From assembly GCF_030580955.1 (NCBI RefSeq), contig NZ_JAUQON010000013.1:1-64000 (forward strand): a stretch of 64,000 bases of DNA, in the 5' to 3' direction. Shown here piece after piece: positions 44,954-52,870 of the stretch (positions are counted from its first letter, which is position 1; each line of letters starts with the position of its first letter). Under the pieces are notes generated by a model. That model saw only the letters and a list, made by a program, of their open reading frames with translations, was not told the DNA's origin and made no database searches. The stretch is from Hymenobacter convexus (GTDB lineage: Bacteria; Bacteroidota; Bacteroidia; Cytophagales; Hymenobacteraceae). Position numbers and translations under genes: made by a program.

Positions 44954-45727
44954 ATGCATTTCCCTGTCGAGCTAGCCATCGGTCCCGCGCGTCTGCCCGT
45001 GCATCTGCTGTGCGAGGTGCTGGCCTACTCCCTGGGCTACCGCCTCTACCAGCGTCTGCGTGCCGGCCACGCCGACCAAATTAGCGACGCCCACCGGCAA
45101 TGGATTTTTGTGGGCGCCGCCGCCGGGGCCCTGCTTGGCTCGCGCCTGCTGGGCCTGTTGGAACACCCCGAGCTACTGGCGCACCCACCCGGCGGCTGGC
45201 TTTACTACTTCACCAACAAAACCATCGTGGGCGGCTTCCTGGGCGGGCTCATCGGCGTGGAACTCACCAAAAAGCGCCTCGGCGTGACGGCCAGCAGCGG
45301 CGACCTCATGGTGTTTCCCATCATCCTGGGCCTCGCCATCGGCCGCCTTGGCTGCTTCTTCAGTGGGCTGGAGGATGGCACCTACGGCACGGCTACCACC
45401 CTACCCTGGGCCATCAATTTCGGCGACGGCGTGCGCCGCCACCCCACCAACCTGTATGAAATCCTGTTTCTGGGGGCGCTGGGGCTGCTGCTGTGGGGGC
45501 TGGAGCGGTGGCGCGGCCCCTTGGCCGATGGTCGGCGGTTTCAGCTGTTTCTGAGCGGCTATCTGCTGTTTCGGCTGCTGGTGGAATTTATCAAGCCTAC
45601 GGCGGCCCTGCCGGGGTTGGGGCTCACGGCAATACAATGGGCGTGCGTGGCGGGGCTGGGGTATTATGTTTGGATGTGGCTGCAGGAAAAAAAACTCATT
45701 AAAATGAAATACCAATTACCGAGTTGA
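44954..45727 (+). CDS. Lgt-like membrane protein (prolipoprotein diacylglyceryl transferase family), divergent
   Basis: A 257-residue seven-helix inner-membrane protein of the Lgt family. Family landmarks are GRLGCFFSGLEDGTYG (about 130-145), LPWAINF, RHPTNLYE (162-169) and RLLVEFIKP. By eye alignment the Asn of the Lgt signature GR-x-GN is Cys134 here, and the FHGG histidine segment reads VGGFLGG (about 92-98), so residues essential in E. coli Lgt (Asn146, His103) are missing; the Arg and the R-x3-E pair are kept. It is the first gene of a rightward set ending with a Tes-like radical SAM enzyme. It probably handles a glycerolipid or polyprenyl substrate other than prolipoprotein. Its last ten codons lie in a hairpin repeat. 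Confidence 0.8.
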   Translation: MHFPVELAIGPARLPVHLLCEVLAYSLGYRLYQRLRAGHADQISDAHRQWIFVGAAAGALLGSRLLGLLEHPELLAHPPGGWLYYFTNKTIVGGFLGGLIGVELTKKRLGVTASSGDLMVFPIILGLAIGRLGCFFSGLEDGTYGTATTLPWAINFGDGVRRHPTNLYEILFLGALGLLLWGLERWRGPLADGRRFQLFLSGYLLFRLLVEFIKPTAALPGLGLTAIQWACVAGLGYYVWMWLQEKKLIKMKYQLPS

Positions 45728-45758
45728 ATTACCTCGGTAATTGGTATTTCATTTTAAT
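45698..45758. repeat. 26-bp perfect inverted repeat overlapping the Lgt-like 3' end
   Basis: Arms 45698-45723 (ATTAAAATGAAATACCAATT...) and 45733-45758 are exact complements around TTGAATTAC. The left arm encodes the C-terminal residues IKMKYQLPS and the stop codon lies at the arm tip/loop. The sequence is AT-rich, unlike the gene body. Confidence 0.92.
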
Positions 45759-45769
45759 GAATTCTACGC

Positions 45770-46270
45770 ATGGTTTATGCCCAATTATCTTTCACAAAAT
45801 CAGCTACTGTGTCCCAACAAATTATTAAGAAGTCAGATAAAATCAAGCTGTTTTTGCGAGAATATTATCTCGGGCATTCGGTGGCCCGCAATGGCGTGCG
45901 GCTCATAGGCGGGCCGTTGGTAACCGGAAGCGGTGTCCAGTTCTATCAAAAGGCAGATAAATGGGCCATTGCGTACGGGGGATTTTGCTTTTTATACGGT
46001 CTCTATTTTACGCTAAAGCCTTTTCTCATTATTGCTTTGCGGCCGGCGGCTTTTCAAACCGTCACTTTTGAGGTAGTGGTGAATGACCAAGGCGTGAACT
46101 GGCAACTTGCCGGGGTGGAATCGAGTGTGCAGTTCGCCGCCTTTAGCAGCATCTTGCGTCGGCCAAGTTATTACATGCTTGAAATCAAAGCGACCGGAAC
46201 GGTATACTTACTGGTAAACCAGCTTACCGCAATAGAAAAAAGTTTTCTAGACAGCCACCTGACTGTCTGA
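45770..46270 (+). CDS. membrane protein of unknown function (YcxB-like architecture)
   Basis: A 166-residue protein. A charged N-terminal region (KKSDKIKLFLREYYL) is followed by two close hydrophobic helices (about 40-55 and 68-92: WAIAYGGFCFLYGLYF, LKPFLIIALRP) and a beta-rich C-terminal domain (FEVVVNDQGVNWQ, YMLEIKATGTVYLLV). This order resembles YcxB-like proteins, but the match is weak. It starts 11 bases past the hairpin. GTG at 45809 is an alternative start. Its base composition is lower in GC than its neighbours. Confidence 0.6.
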   Translation: MVYAQLSFTKSATVSQQIIKKSDKIKLFLREYYLGHSVARNGVRLIGGPLVTGSGVQFYQKADKWAIAYGGFCFLYGLYFTLKPFLIIALRPAAFQTVTFEVVVNDQGVNWQLAGVESSVQFAAFSSILRRPSYYMLEIKATGTVYLLVNQLTAIEKSFLDSHLTV

Positions 46271-46349
46271 ATTGCCTCTTACCCTGCTGCAGCGTTGCGC
46301 CGAACCAGGGCCTGTGGTGTATGCCGTATCAGACATCCGCATTTTTTGC

Positions 46350-46838
46350 ATGAAACACCTGCTCCCGCTCTGCTTGCTTCTACTTGCCGCCAGCCTCACC
46401 GCCCACGCCCAATACCTCCCATTCCACGGCGGCGAATACCTCGACACCACCACCGTCCGCAACCCTGCTTGCGTTAAGGCACCAACTGCATATTATTTCA
46501 ACGTAGATGGGAAATACCCGCGCAGCTCGGCTACGCTGGTTCGAGAGGCATCGGCCTTTTTGCAGCGTGGAAGCCGCAAATTCAGCGGCAGCGGCTACGT
46601 CACGTTTCGGTTTATGATTGATTGTGCGGGGTTTAGGCAACCGATGACGCAGGTGCTGCAAACCGATGCCAACTACGTGCCCACGCACTTCCGCCCGGAG
46701 CTGGTGAGCGAGCTGTATGCTTTTTTGAAAACGCTGAAAGACTGGCGGGCGGCCACGTACCGGGGCCAAGCCTTCAGCTACTTCACCTATTTAACCTTTA
46801 AGCTGACCAATGGAAAAGTGGTGGCCGTTATTCCTTAG
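46350..46838 (+). CDS. secreted protein with TonB C-terminal-like domain
   Basis: A 162-residue exported protein: signal peptide about 1-20 (LTAHAQ), then a domain with GYVTFRFMIDCAGFRQPM, VLQTDANY, LKTLKDWRAATYRGQ and YFTYLTFKLTNGKV. This pattern (V-x-F-x-I-D-x-x-G, then W-x-P/A, then F-x-I/L-x-x-G-K) resembles the TonB C-terminal fold found in many Bacteroidota proteins without a TonB anchor. Met at 46350 begins the leader. It overlaps the TPR gene start by 29 bases, so the two are probably co-translated. Confidence 0.65.
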   Translation: MKHLLPLCLLLLAASLTAHAQYLPFHGGEYLDTTTVRNPACVKAPTAYYFNVDGKYPRSSATLVREASAFLQRGSRKFSGSGYVTFRFMIDCAGFRQPMTQVLQTDANYVPTHFRPELVSELYAFLKTLKDWRAATYRGQAFSYFTYLTFKLTNGKVVAVIP

Positions 46839-47664
46839 CCTGCTAGCCCCGGCCGGCGGCTATGCCCAGCCCACGGCGCGCCTACCCACAGCCGGCGACT
46901 GCAGAAGCAAAGCCTACCAAGACACGCTCGTGGCCCGCTACCTGGACCGGGGCGCGCACCGCATCAGCTACCTCGACCCGCGCTGGGGGCAGTACTGCGA
47001 CAGCCTGATTGCGGCCTGTCCCAACATTGCCTACGCCTACCAGCAAAAGGCCATGCCCCTGATTAAATACGGTGACTACGCCAAATCCATGCCACTGATA
47101 GACAAGGCCGTGGCGCTCGATGAAAACCGCTGGCTGGCCTACCGGGGCTTTCTGAAATGCATTTTCACGAAGGATTACAGCGGGGCCATTGCTGATTTCC
47201 AACGCGTGGCACGGCTCAAGCCCAACGGCCGCGAGATGGACCACACCTACGCGTTTTTTGAGGGTGCCTGCGAGTTGGAACTGGGCCATTACAAGTTGGC
47301 CGAAAAGGCGTTTGCCACCGACATGGCCTTGCAGCGCGGCGCCGATGGACAGGGCGCCGTGCATTTCAACACGCTGTGGTATGCGGGCCTGGCGGCGGCC
47401 CGGCTGAAGCAGTATGCGCAGGCTGAGATGTACCTGCAGCAATGCCTCAAAGCCTATCCGCAGCACCCGGAGGCCAATTATTACCTCGCCCTCAACTACC
47501 GGGCGCAGGGCCAAGCGGCGCTGGCCCAACAGCATCTGGAAGCCGCGCAACGCGCCCTGATTGGCGGCTACCGGTTGAATGAAGACAATATTTTCTACGC
47601 CAACTACCCGGAGCAAATCACGGAATACGAAGTGAGACAGGCCTTGCGGGAGGTGGGAAAATAA
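46810..47664 (+). CDS. exported TPR-repeat protein
   Basis: A 284-residue protein with a signal peptide (about 1-19, GGYAQ) and four to five tetratricopeptide repeats from about residue 70, for example PLIKYGDYAKSMPLIDKAVAL, KDYSGAIADFQRVARLKP, LKQYAQAEMYLQQCLKAYP and AQGQAALAQQHLEAAQRAL. It should be a periplasmic scaffold binding peptides or proteins. It overlaps the preceding TonB-C-like gene, which suggests a pair that works together. Confidence 0.8.
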   Translation: MEKWWPLFLSLLAPAGGYAQPTARLPTAGDCRSKAYQDTLVARYLDRGAHRISYLDPRWGQYCDSLIAACPNIAYAYQQKAMPLIKYGDYAKSMPLIDKAVALDENRWLAYRGFLKCIFTKDYSGAIADFQRVARLKPNGREMDHTYAFFEGACELELGHYKLAEKAFATDMALQRGADGQGAVHFNTLWYAGLAAARLKQYAQAEMYLQQCLKAYPQHPEANYYLALNYRAQGQAALAQQHLEAAQRALIGGYRLNEDNIFYANYPEQITEYEVRQALREVGK

Positions 47665-47671
47665 ATCTCGG

Positions 47672-47760
47672 CTGTCATCATGAGCGCAGCGACGGGCCTT
47701 CTCCCATCAGCACCAATTGTGTCGACATGAGAGAGTCCTTCGCAGCACTCAGGATGATAG
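47672..47760. repeat. REP-like inverted repeat, family A, copy 9 (decayed)
   Basis: GCTGTCATCATGAGCGCAGCG at 47672 pairs imperfectly with CGCAGCACTCAGGATGATAG ending at 47760. Several arm mismatches show this is an old copy. It sits between the TPR gene and the radical SAM gene. Confidence 0.78.
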
Positions 47761-47820
47761 GCGGAATGAAAGTTTTGCTTATATCTTCCGCCATCGGTTT
47801 TCTTCCTTTCCTTCTGCGCC

Positions 47821-49224
47821 ATGCCCGAACGGCCTTATACCTACTACGACTTTACCTTGAGCCTGTGCCCGCAGTGCCTGCGCCGCATTGAAGCCAAAAT
47901 CGTCTTCGAGGACGGCAATGTGTTCATGCTCAAGCGTTGCCCTGAGCACGGGCGGCAGAAGGTGCGCATTGCCACCGACATCGAGTACTACAAGAGCATC
48001 CGCAACTACGTGAAGCCCAGCGAAACGCCGCGCCGCTTCAACATGGCCACGCATTTTGGCTGCCCCTACGACTGCGGCCTCTGCACCGACCACGAGCAGC
48101 ACAGCTGCCTCACCGTCATCGAGATAACCGACCGTTGCAACCTCACCTGCCCCACCTGCTACGCCGAAAGCAGCCCCACCCACGGCCGGCACCGCACCCT
48201 GGAAGAAGTGGAAGCCATGGTGGACCTGGTGGTGGCCAACGAAGGCGAGCCCGACGTGGTGCAGATATCCGGCGGCGAGCCCACGCTGCACCCGCAGTTC
48301 TGGGAAATCCTGGACATGTGCAAACGCAAGCCTATCAAGCACCTGATGGTGAATACCAACGGCGTGCGCCTGGCTAAGGACGAAGCTTTCGTGGCGCGGC
48401 TGGCCACCTACGCGGGCGCGTTCGAGGTGTACCTGCAGTTCGATTCCTTCCGTGAAAACGTGCTGCTGACCATGCGCGGCCGCGACCTGCGCGAGGTGCG
48501 CCAGAAGGCCGTCGAACACCTCAATAAATACAACCTCAGCACCACACTGGTGGTGACGCTGCAAAAGGGCCTCAATGATGACGAAATGGGCGACATTATC
48601 GACTACGCGCTGAAGCAGAAATGTATTCGCGGCGTCACGTTTCAACCCACACAGGCGGCCGGGCGGCTCGATAATTTCAACCCCGAAACCGACTCGTTTT
48701 CGCTCACCGAAGTGCGCCAGGGCATTATAGCCCAAAGCCCGGTTTTCACGGCCGACGACCTGCTGCCTGTGCCCTGCAACCCCGACGCGCTGGCCATGGC
48801 TTATGCGCTAAAACTCGACGGCGAAGTTTTCCCCCTCACCCGCTACGTCGACCCCGCCGAACTGCTCCAGAGCGGCGGCAATACCATTGTGTATGAGCGC
48901 GACCCGCGCCTGCGCCAGCACATGCTCAAGCTCTTCAGCACGGCCAATACGGTGGATACGGTAGTGCCCGAAATCAACCAATTATTGTGCTGCCTGCCGC
49001 AGGTTTCAGCGCCCAATCTGGGCTACGAAAACCTGTTCCGCATCATCATTCTGCAGTTCATGGACGCGCATAATTTCGACGTGCGGGCCGTGAAAAAATC
49101 CTGCGTGCACATCGTGAGCAAGGACTCGAAAATCATTCCGTTTGAAACAATGAATATCTTTTATCGCGACCCGGAAAAGCTGGCGCGGCTGGCGGAATTG
49201 CGGGCCGAGCGGTTTGTGGTATGA
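47821..49224 (+). CDS. radical SAM enzyme of the Tes/MJ0619-like family
   Basis: A 467-residue Cys-rich radical SAM protein. The SAM [4Fe-4S] motif is C106-x3-C110-x2-C113 (TDRCNLTCPTCYAE), followed by SAM-binding SGGEPT (150-155). Before it lie SLCPQC (Cys16, Cys19), RCPEHG (Cys40, His43) and HFGCPYDCGLCTDH with Cys81, 85, 88 and 96, and near the end are LLCC (about 390) and KSCVH with IIPFETMNIFYR. This layout matches archaeal tetraether lipid synthase Tes and relatives, which join or modify lipid alkyl chains, with auxiliary Fe-S clusters. Its stop overlaps the next start (ATGA). The bacterial substrate is unknown; an Lgt-like gene upstream points to a lipid. Confidence 0.85.
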   Translation: MPERPYTYYDFTLSLCPQCLRRIEAKIVFEDGNVFMLKRCPEHGRQKVRIATDIEYYKSIRNYVKPSETPRRFNMATHFGCPYDCGLCTDHEQHSCLTVIEITDRCNLTCPTCYAESSPTHGRHRTLEEVEAMVDLVVANEGEPDVVQISGGEPTLHPQFWEILDMCKRKPIKHLMVNTNGVRLAKDEAFVARLATYAGAFEVYLQFDSFRENVLLTMRGRDLREVRQKAVEHLNKYNLSTTLVVTLQKGLNDDEMGDIIDYALKQKCIRGVTFQPTQAAGRLDNFNPETDSFSLTEVRQGIIAQSPVFTADDLLPVPCNPDALAMAYALKLDGEVFPLTRYVDPAELLQSGGNTIVYERDPRLRQHMLKLFSTANTVDTVVPEINQLLCCLPQVSAPNLGYENLFRIIILQFMDAHNFDVRAVKKSCVHIVSKDSKIIPFETMNIFYRDPEKLARLAELRAERFVV

Positions 49225-49484
49225 AGCCGCCACTCGGGTTGATTGCCGGAATTAATTTCTTTCTGCTTTTGGGTTTAACGGCCTATTGCCGCGCGCAGTC
49301 GGCCGGCAATTACGAACTGCTTGATTTCTCTCTGCCGATGGCATTTGGCATTTTCGTGCTGCTGGTTTTCAATGCTTGCGGGGCGGCTTTTCTGGAGCCC
49401 GCAGCGTTGAAAAGGTCTTTCGGCTTGAGTATACTAATGGTGCTGCTGGTCGGGTTCGGCTTGTGCAGCTGGGCCCAACCATGA
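49221..49484 (+). CDS. small membrane protein coupled to the radical SAM gene
   Basis: An 87-residue protein with three predicted transmembrane helices (about 5-23, 35-58, 66-83). It starts within the stop of the radical SAM gene (ATGA overlap), so translation is coupled. It ends ILMVLLVGFGLCSWAQP, similar to the end of the next small protein (VLIVGFGACSG). Unknown function; perhaps a membrane partner that presents substrate to the radical SAM enzyme. Confidence 0.7.
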   Translation: MKPPLGLIAGINFFLLLGLTAYCRAQSAGNYELLDFSLPMAFGIFVLLVFNACGAAFLEPAALKRSFGLSILMVLLVGFGLCSWAQP

Positions 49485-49527
49485 GAGGAAGCAAAAACGG
49501 TTATTTTTAATTGCTGACGTTAATTTC

Positions 49528-49830
49528 ATGAAAAAGCCCGCCACCTTCGGCAGCATCGTTCGCAACAACCTATTGGTTGTATTGGCCGCGGCCGTCGTGC
49601 TGGGGCTGGCCGAAAAATTCGTCAGCGAAGGCGCCATTTTTCTGTTTGGCGCCTTTTACCTGGGCCAGGCATTTTACAACCTGATTGTGGCTTTCACGCA
49701 CCTGGGCCGGGGCCCCGAGGATGTGGGCGCGGCCCCCTATTTTGCGAGTATGCTGCTGGTACTCATCGTTGGGTTTGGGGCTTGCTCAGGCATTTTTATT
49801 GTCGCGGGCAGCCTCGGCAACATGCATTGA
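49528..49830 (+). CDS. small membrane protein, probable paralogue of the preceding one
   Basis: A 100-residue protein with three helices (about 14-30, 35-55, 70-92) and a C-terminal region LLVLIVGFGACSGIFIVAG that resembles the preceding protein. The gap is 43 bases and the direction is the same. Its last 45 bases overlap the convergent mutM gene. Function unknown. Confidence 0.7.
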   Translation: MKKPATFGSIVRNNLLVVLAAAVVLGLAEKFVSEGAIFLFGAFYLGQAFYNLIVAFTHLGRGPEDVGAAPYFASMLLVLIVGFGACSGIFIVAGSLGNMH

Positions 49831-50655
49831 GGCTGGTGCGGGCTGGCACTTGGGGCACACATAAGTAGCCCGGCCGCCCACATAGTATTTGTCGATTTTC
49901 ACCTTCGGGTGCCGCGGGCAGAAAGTGTGGGCGTCGTCGCTGGCAGGCGTAGCCGAGGTATCCCACTCACGAGCATGGATGAGGAAACTGGCCGGAAAAT
50001 GCCGATAGTTGGCTTCCTGGTTGATTGCCGTATTCAGCACCAATTGCACTGCATCGTGCAGGGCTTTGGTTTCCTTCTCGCTGAGCGAGGAGCCCAGCCG
50101 CTCGGGATGGATTTTGGCCTGAAACAGCACCTCGTCCACAATCCAGTTGCCGAGGCCGGCGGTGATGCCCTGGTCGAGGAGCAGTGGCTTGAGCAGCGTT
50201 TTGCGGCGGCTTAGTTTCTGGTGCAGCTCGGCGGCGGTGATGGCCAGCGCGTCGGGGCCGATTTTCTTGGCCTTCTGATGCGCGGCGGCACTATCGGCCA
50301 GGCGAATGCGGCCGAACTTGCGCGGGTCGATGAAGGCCAGGCGCAGGCCGGAATCGGCCAGGTGCAGGGCCACGCGGGTGAAGCGCGGGGCGTCGGGCTC
50401 GTCGCGGTAGGCACCCACGTCGCCGGTCATGCCGAAGTGCAGTACCAGGACTTTGCCATTGTCGAGTTCCAGAAAGCAGTTTTTACCCAGCCGGCTCGTG
50501 CCCGTGATGGTGCGGCCCAGGAGGCCGGCGCGCAACTCGGCTTCGGGCGTGGCCAGCACATGAGCATCGTTCACCTGCACGGCGGCGATGGTTTGGCCCA
50601 CGGCCAGCTCGTCAATGAATCGGCGGTAGGTTTCGACTTCGGGTAATTCGGGCAC
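49786..50655 (-). CDS. mutM: formamidopyrimidine-DNA glycosylase (Fpg/Nei family)
   Basis: A 289-residue base-excision repair enzyme that removes 8-oxoguanine and cuts the abasic site. The mature N-terminus PELPEVETYRR supplies the catalytic Pro2 and Glu3; the conserved Lys is in RLGKNCFLEL, and the helix-two-turn-helix is DQGITAGLGNWIVDEVLFQAKIHP. The C-terminal zinc finger reads C-x2-H...C-x2-C (FCPRHPKV and YVCPKCQ), with His in place of the second Cys. A 17-residue tail follows the finger and overlaps the convergent small membrane gene. Confidence 0.92.
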   Translation of the reverse strand: MPELPEVETYRRFIDELAVGQTIAAVQVNDAHVLATPEAELRAGLLGRTITGTSRLGKNCFLELDNGKVLVLHFGMTGDVGAYRDEPDAPRFTRVALHLADSGLRLAFIDPRKFGRIRLADSAAAHQKAKKIGPDALAITAAELHQKLSRRKTLLKPLLLDQGITAGLGNWIVDEVLFQAKIHPERLGSSLSEKETKALHDAVQLVLNTAINQEANYRHFPASFLIHAREWDTSATPASDDAHTFCPRHPKVKIDKYYVGGRATYVCPKCQPAPASMHVAEAARDNKNA

Positions 50656-50691
50656 GGGCGGAGGGTTGGGAGTGGAAGGCTGAATTTAGTG

Positions 50692-50798
50692 GCACGTCAT
50701 GCTGAGCGCAGCCGAAGCATCTCTACCGCGCAACGCAATCCAATGTACTTGCTTACAACTGCGGTAGAGATGCTTCGGCTGCGCTCAGCATGACGTGC
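50692..50798. repeat. REP-like inverted repeat, family A, copy 10
   Basis: GCACGTCATGCTGAGCGCAG at 50692 pairs with its exact complement ending at 50798, continuing inward to CTCTACCGC/GCGGTAGAG for 38 perfect bases. It lies between the divergent start of mutM and the end of the PhzF-like gene. Confidence 0.93.
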
Positions 50799-50847
50799 TT
50801 TTCAATCTATTCAACATCCCAACCATCAACTGAGTTGCCTCTACCGC

Positions 50848-51762
50848 CTACAAATCTGCCCGCAGCCCGCCTTCCAGCACCACCACGCCGGTGCCGCCAA
50901 TCTGCACGATTTCGATGGCCTCGCGCGGGCCACTGATGCGCACCTGCACGGTGCCGGCGCGGCCCATGTCGTGGCCCTGCTCGGCCACGAATTCCGGCGA
51001 GCTGAGGTAGCCGTGGTGCCACAGATACGCCGCCATGCCGCCGGTGGCCGAGCCGGTCACGGGGTCTTCCGCCACGTCGGGCGGGGTGCCGAAGTGGCGG
51101 GCGAAGGTGTGGCCGGCCGGCGTGGCACCGCCCAAGCAAAACAGGTGCGGACTGAAGAAGTCGCTGCCGGCGCGGTAGCGGCCCAGGCCGGCGGCATCGG
51201 CTACTTGGGCACGGCGCAGGGCAGCGTGGTCGCGCAGCAGGACCATCAACTGCGGGGTGCCGGTGCTCACCGTTTGAATGGGCGCGCCGGGTAACAGGTC
51301 GTCGGGCGTGAGGCCGAAAAGCGGCAGCACGGTTTCCGGCGCGTGCGTGGCCCCAAACTCGGGCGGCCGCTGCGTCATCCAAACCATGGCGGGCGCGCCG
51401 GCCGCACCGGGCAGCACATCCACGCGAATGGGGCCGTGCAGCAGGTGCAGCGTGAGCGTGAGGGCCGCGCCGGAAGCCGGCAGCGTCACCCGGCCCGCGT
51501 GCAGCAGCGCCGTGACGGTGGCAATGGTGGGGTGGCCGGCCAGCGGAATTTCCTCGACCGGGGTGAAAAAGCGCACCGTAAATTCCGTGCTGCCGGGCGC
51601 GGCCCGGTTCACAAAAGCCGTTTCTGACTGGTTGAACTCGCGCGCCAAGCGCTGGCGCAGGGCGGGGTCGAAGTCGTCGGCATCGAGCACCACGGCGCAG
51701 GGATTGCCGCGTAGCGGCTCGGTGGTGAACGCATCGACCAGCAGAAAAGGCAGCGGAGCCAT
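50848..51762 (-). CDS. PhzF family isomerase
   Basis: A 304-residue protein with the diaminopimelate-epimerase-like two-domain fold. LVDAFTTEPLRGNPCAVVLD, the catalytic Glu in NQSETAFV, EEIPLAGHPTIAT and the second-domain EDPVTGSATGGMAAYL are PhzF hallmarks. Family members isomerise or epimerise small molecules; no phenazine genes occur here and the substrate is unknown. Met at 51762 (MAPLPFLLVDAF) is the conserved start. Confidence 0.92.
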   Translation of the reverse strand: MAPLPFLLVDAFTTEPLRGNPCAVVLDADDFDPALRQRLAREFNQSETAFVNRAAPGSTEFTVRFFTPVEEIPLAGHPTIATVTALLHAGRVTLPASGAALTLTLHLLHGPIRVDVLPGAAGAPAMVWMTQRPPEFGATHAPETVLPLFGLTPDDLLPGAPIQTVSTGTPQLMVLLRDHAALRRAQVADAAGLGRYRAGSDFFSPHLFCLGGATPAGHTFARHFGTPPDVAEDPVTGSATGGMAAYLWHHGYLSSPEFVAEQGHDMGRAGTVQVRISGPREAIEIVQIGGTGVVVLEGGLRADL

Positions 51763-51846
51763 AATAAAAAGAGAATAGTGAGGTGAGGTCGGAAACCAGC
51801 CACGAAGGAACAACCGCACGTCGCAACCAAACCTGATGAGCACAAA

Positions 51847-51882
51847 AAAATGCCGGCTCGCTGTTCGGCGGGCCGGCTTTTC
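51847..51882 (-). terminator. Rho-independent terminator
   Basis: AAAATGCCGGCTCGC pairs with GCGGGCCGGCTTTT with a short loop. It lies downstream of the leftward M48-like gene and upstream of the PhzF-like gene. Confidence 0.75.
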
Positions 51883-51901
51883 AATAACGACTCAAGATAT
51901 C

Positions 51902-52870
51902 TTAGATGTTGTCGTGCATTTTGGCTACGCGCTGGCCGGCTTTGTCATACACATCGCCGCGGGCGGTGATGAACAGGCGGCGCTGCTGGGTATCCGTCAG
52001 CACATAGGGAAAAGTCTCGCTGGTGGTGCGGCTGACGCGGCCTACCACTTCGGCGTTGTCTTCATCGTCCACGCGCACCACTTTCAGGCCATTGGTGAGG
52101 TAATACCGGCGGCTGGGGTCGTTGCGGAACGTGAGTTGGGCCACGAGGCGCACGGCGTCGCCGCTGATTTGGTTGACGGCTACCATTTCGCGCGAGTCGT
52201 TGCTATCGGTTTGCACGGTGGGAAACAGGCGCACCGCGTTGCTGTCGTAGCTGGGCCGGGCCGTTGGTTGCGGCTGGCTGGCCGCTACCACGGCCGGCGC
52301 GGCCGAGGGTGCTTTGGCCTGGGCACTGGCCACAATCTGGCCGTTGGCGCGCTGCCAGCCCTGGCCGATGGCCACCAGGCGCGGCGCCCGGCCGGGGTGC
52401 GTGGCCGAGCCGCCATCGTCGGGCACGGTGGCCATGGCAGCCTGCGCCTGGGCCAGGCTGGCGCCCAGCTTGCGCAGCACGAAGCCCGAAAACTCGTCGG
52501 CCTCCAACTCGTCGGCCGGCTGCGAGCCGCCGCCGCGCAGGGTGTGGCCGTTGAGGTGGTGGCCCATTTCGTGGGCCAGGATGCTGATACCGGCCCAGTC
52601 GGTGTGGCCGGCGCGGTTGATTTCGTTCAGAAAATCGGGGTTGTAAAGCAGGTAGCGCTTGCCGTCGTACACCACGGCGGCGGCGTTGTCGACCTCCCGC
52701 GTGGAGCGCAGCTCGAAGCGGGCTTTGAGGCCGACGGCATCCGTGATTTCGCGGATAACATCGGTGGGCGCCGGGGCGGTTTGGGCCTGCGCGGCCGGCG
52801 CCATCAGCGCCAAGGGGAGCGCCAGCAGCGGAGCGGCCAGCCGGCTGAAAAGACGTGGGAAGAAAGTCAT
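51902..52870 (-). CDS. exported M48-like metalloprotease
   Basis: A 322-residue protein with a signal peptide (about 1-29, PAAQAQ). The zinc motif is ILAHEMGHHLNGH, with a probable third ligand in DELEADEFSGF, as in M48-type peptidases. AAAVVYDGKRYLLYNPDFL before it is typical of this Bacteroidota group. The C-terminal 150 residues are a separate beta-rich domain of unknown role. Met at 52870 (MTFFPRLF) gives the better leader. Confidence 0.82.
   Translation of the reverse strand: MTFFPRLFSRLAAPLLALPLALMAPAAQAQTAPAPTDVIREITDAVGLKARFELRSTREVDNAAAVVYDGKRYLLYNPDFLNEINRAGHTDWAGISILAHEMGHHLNGHTLRGGGSQPADELEADEFSGFVLRKLGASLAQAQAAMATVPDDGGSATHPGRAPRLVAIGQGWQRANGQIVASAQAKAPSAAPAVVAASQPQPTARPSYDSNAVRLFPTVQTDSNDSREMVAVNQISGDAVRLVAQLTFRNDPSRRYYLTNGLKVVRVDDEDNAEVVGRVSRTTSETFPYVLTDTQQRRLFITARGDVYDKAGQRVAKMHDNI

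Noticed and set aside
12477..50798. Repeated palindromes considered as a CRISPR array
   Set aside because: Copies are dispersed by kilobases, lack regular spacers, and no cas genes are present.
50848..51762. Phenazine biosynthesis
   Set aside because: PhzF-like protein alone is not evidence; no other phz genes are present.
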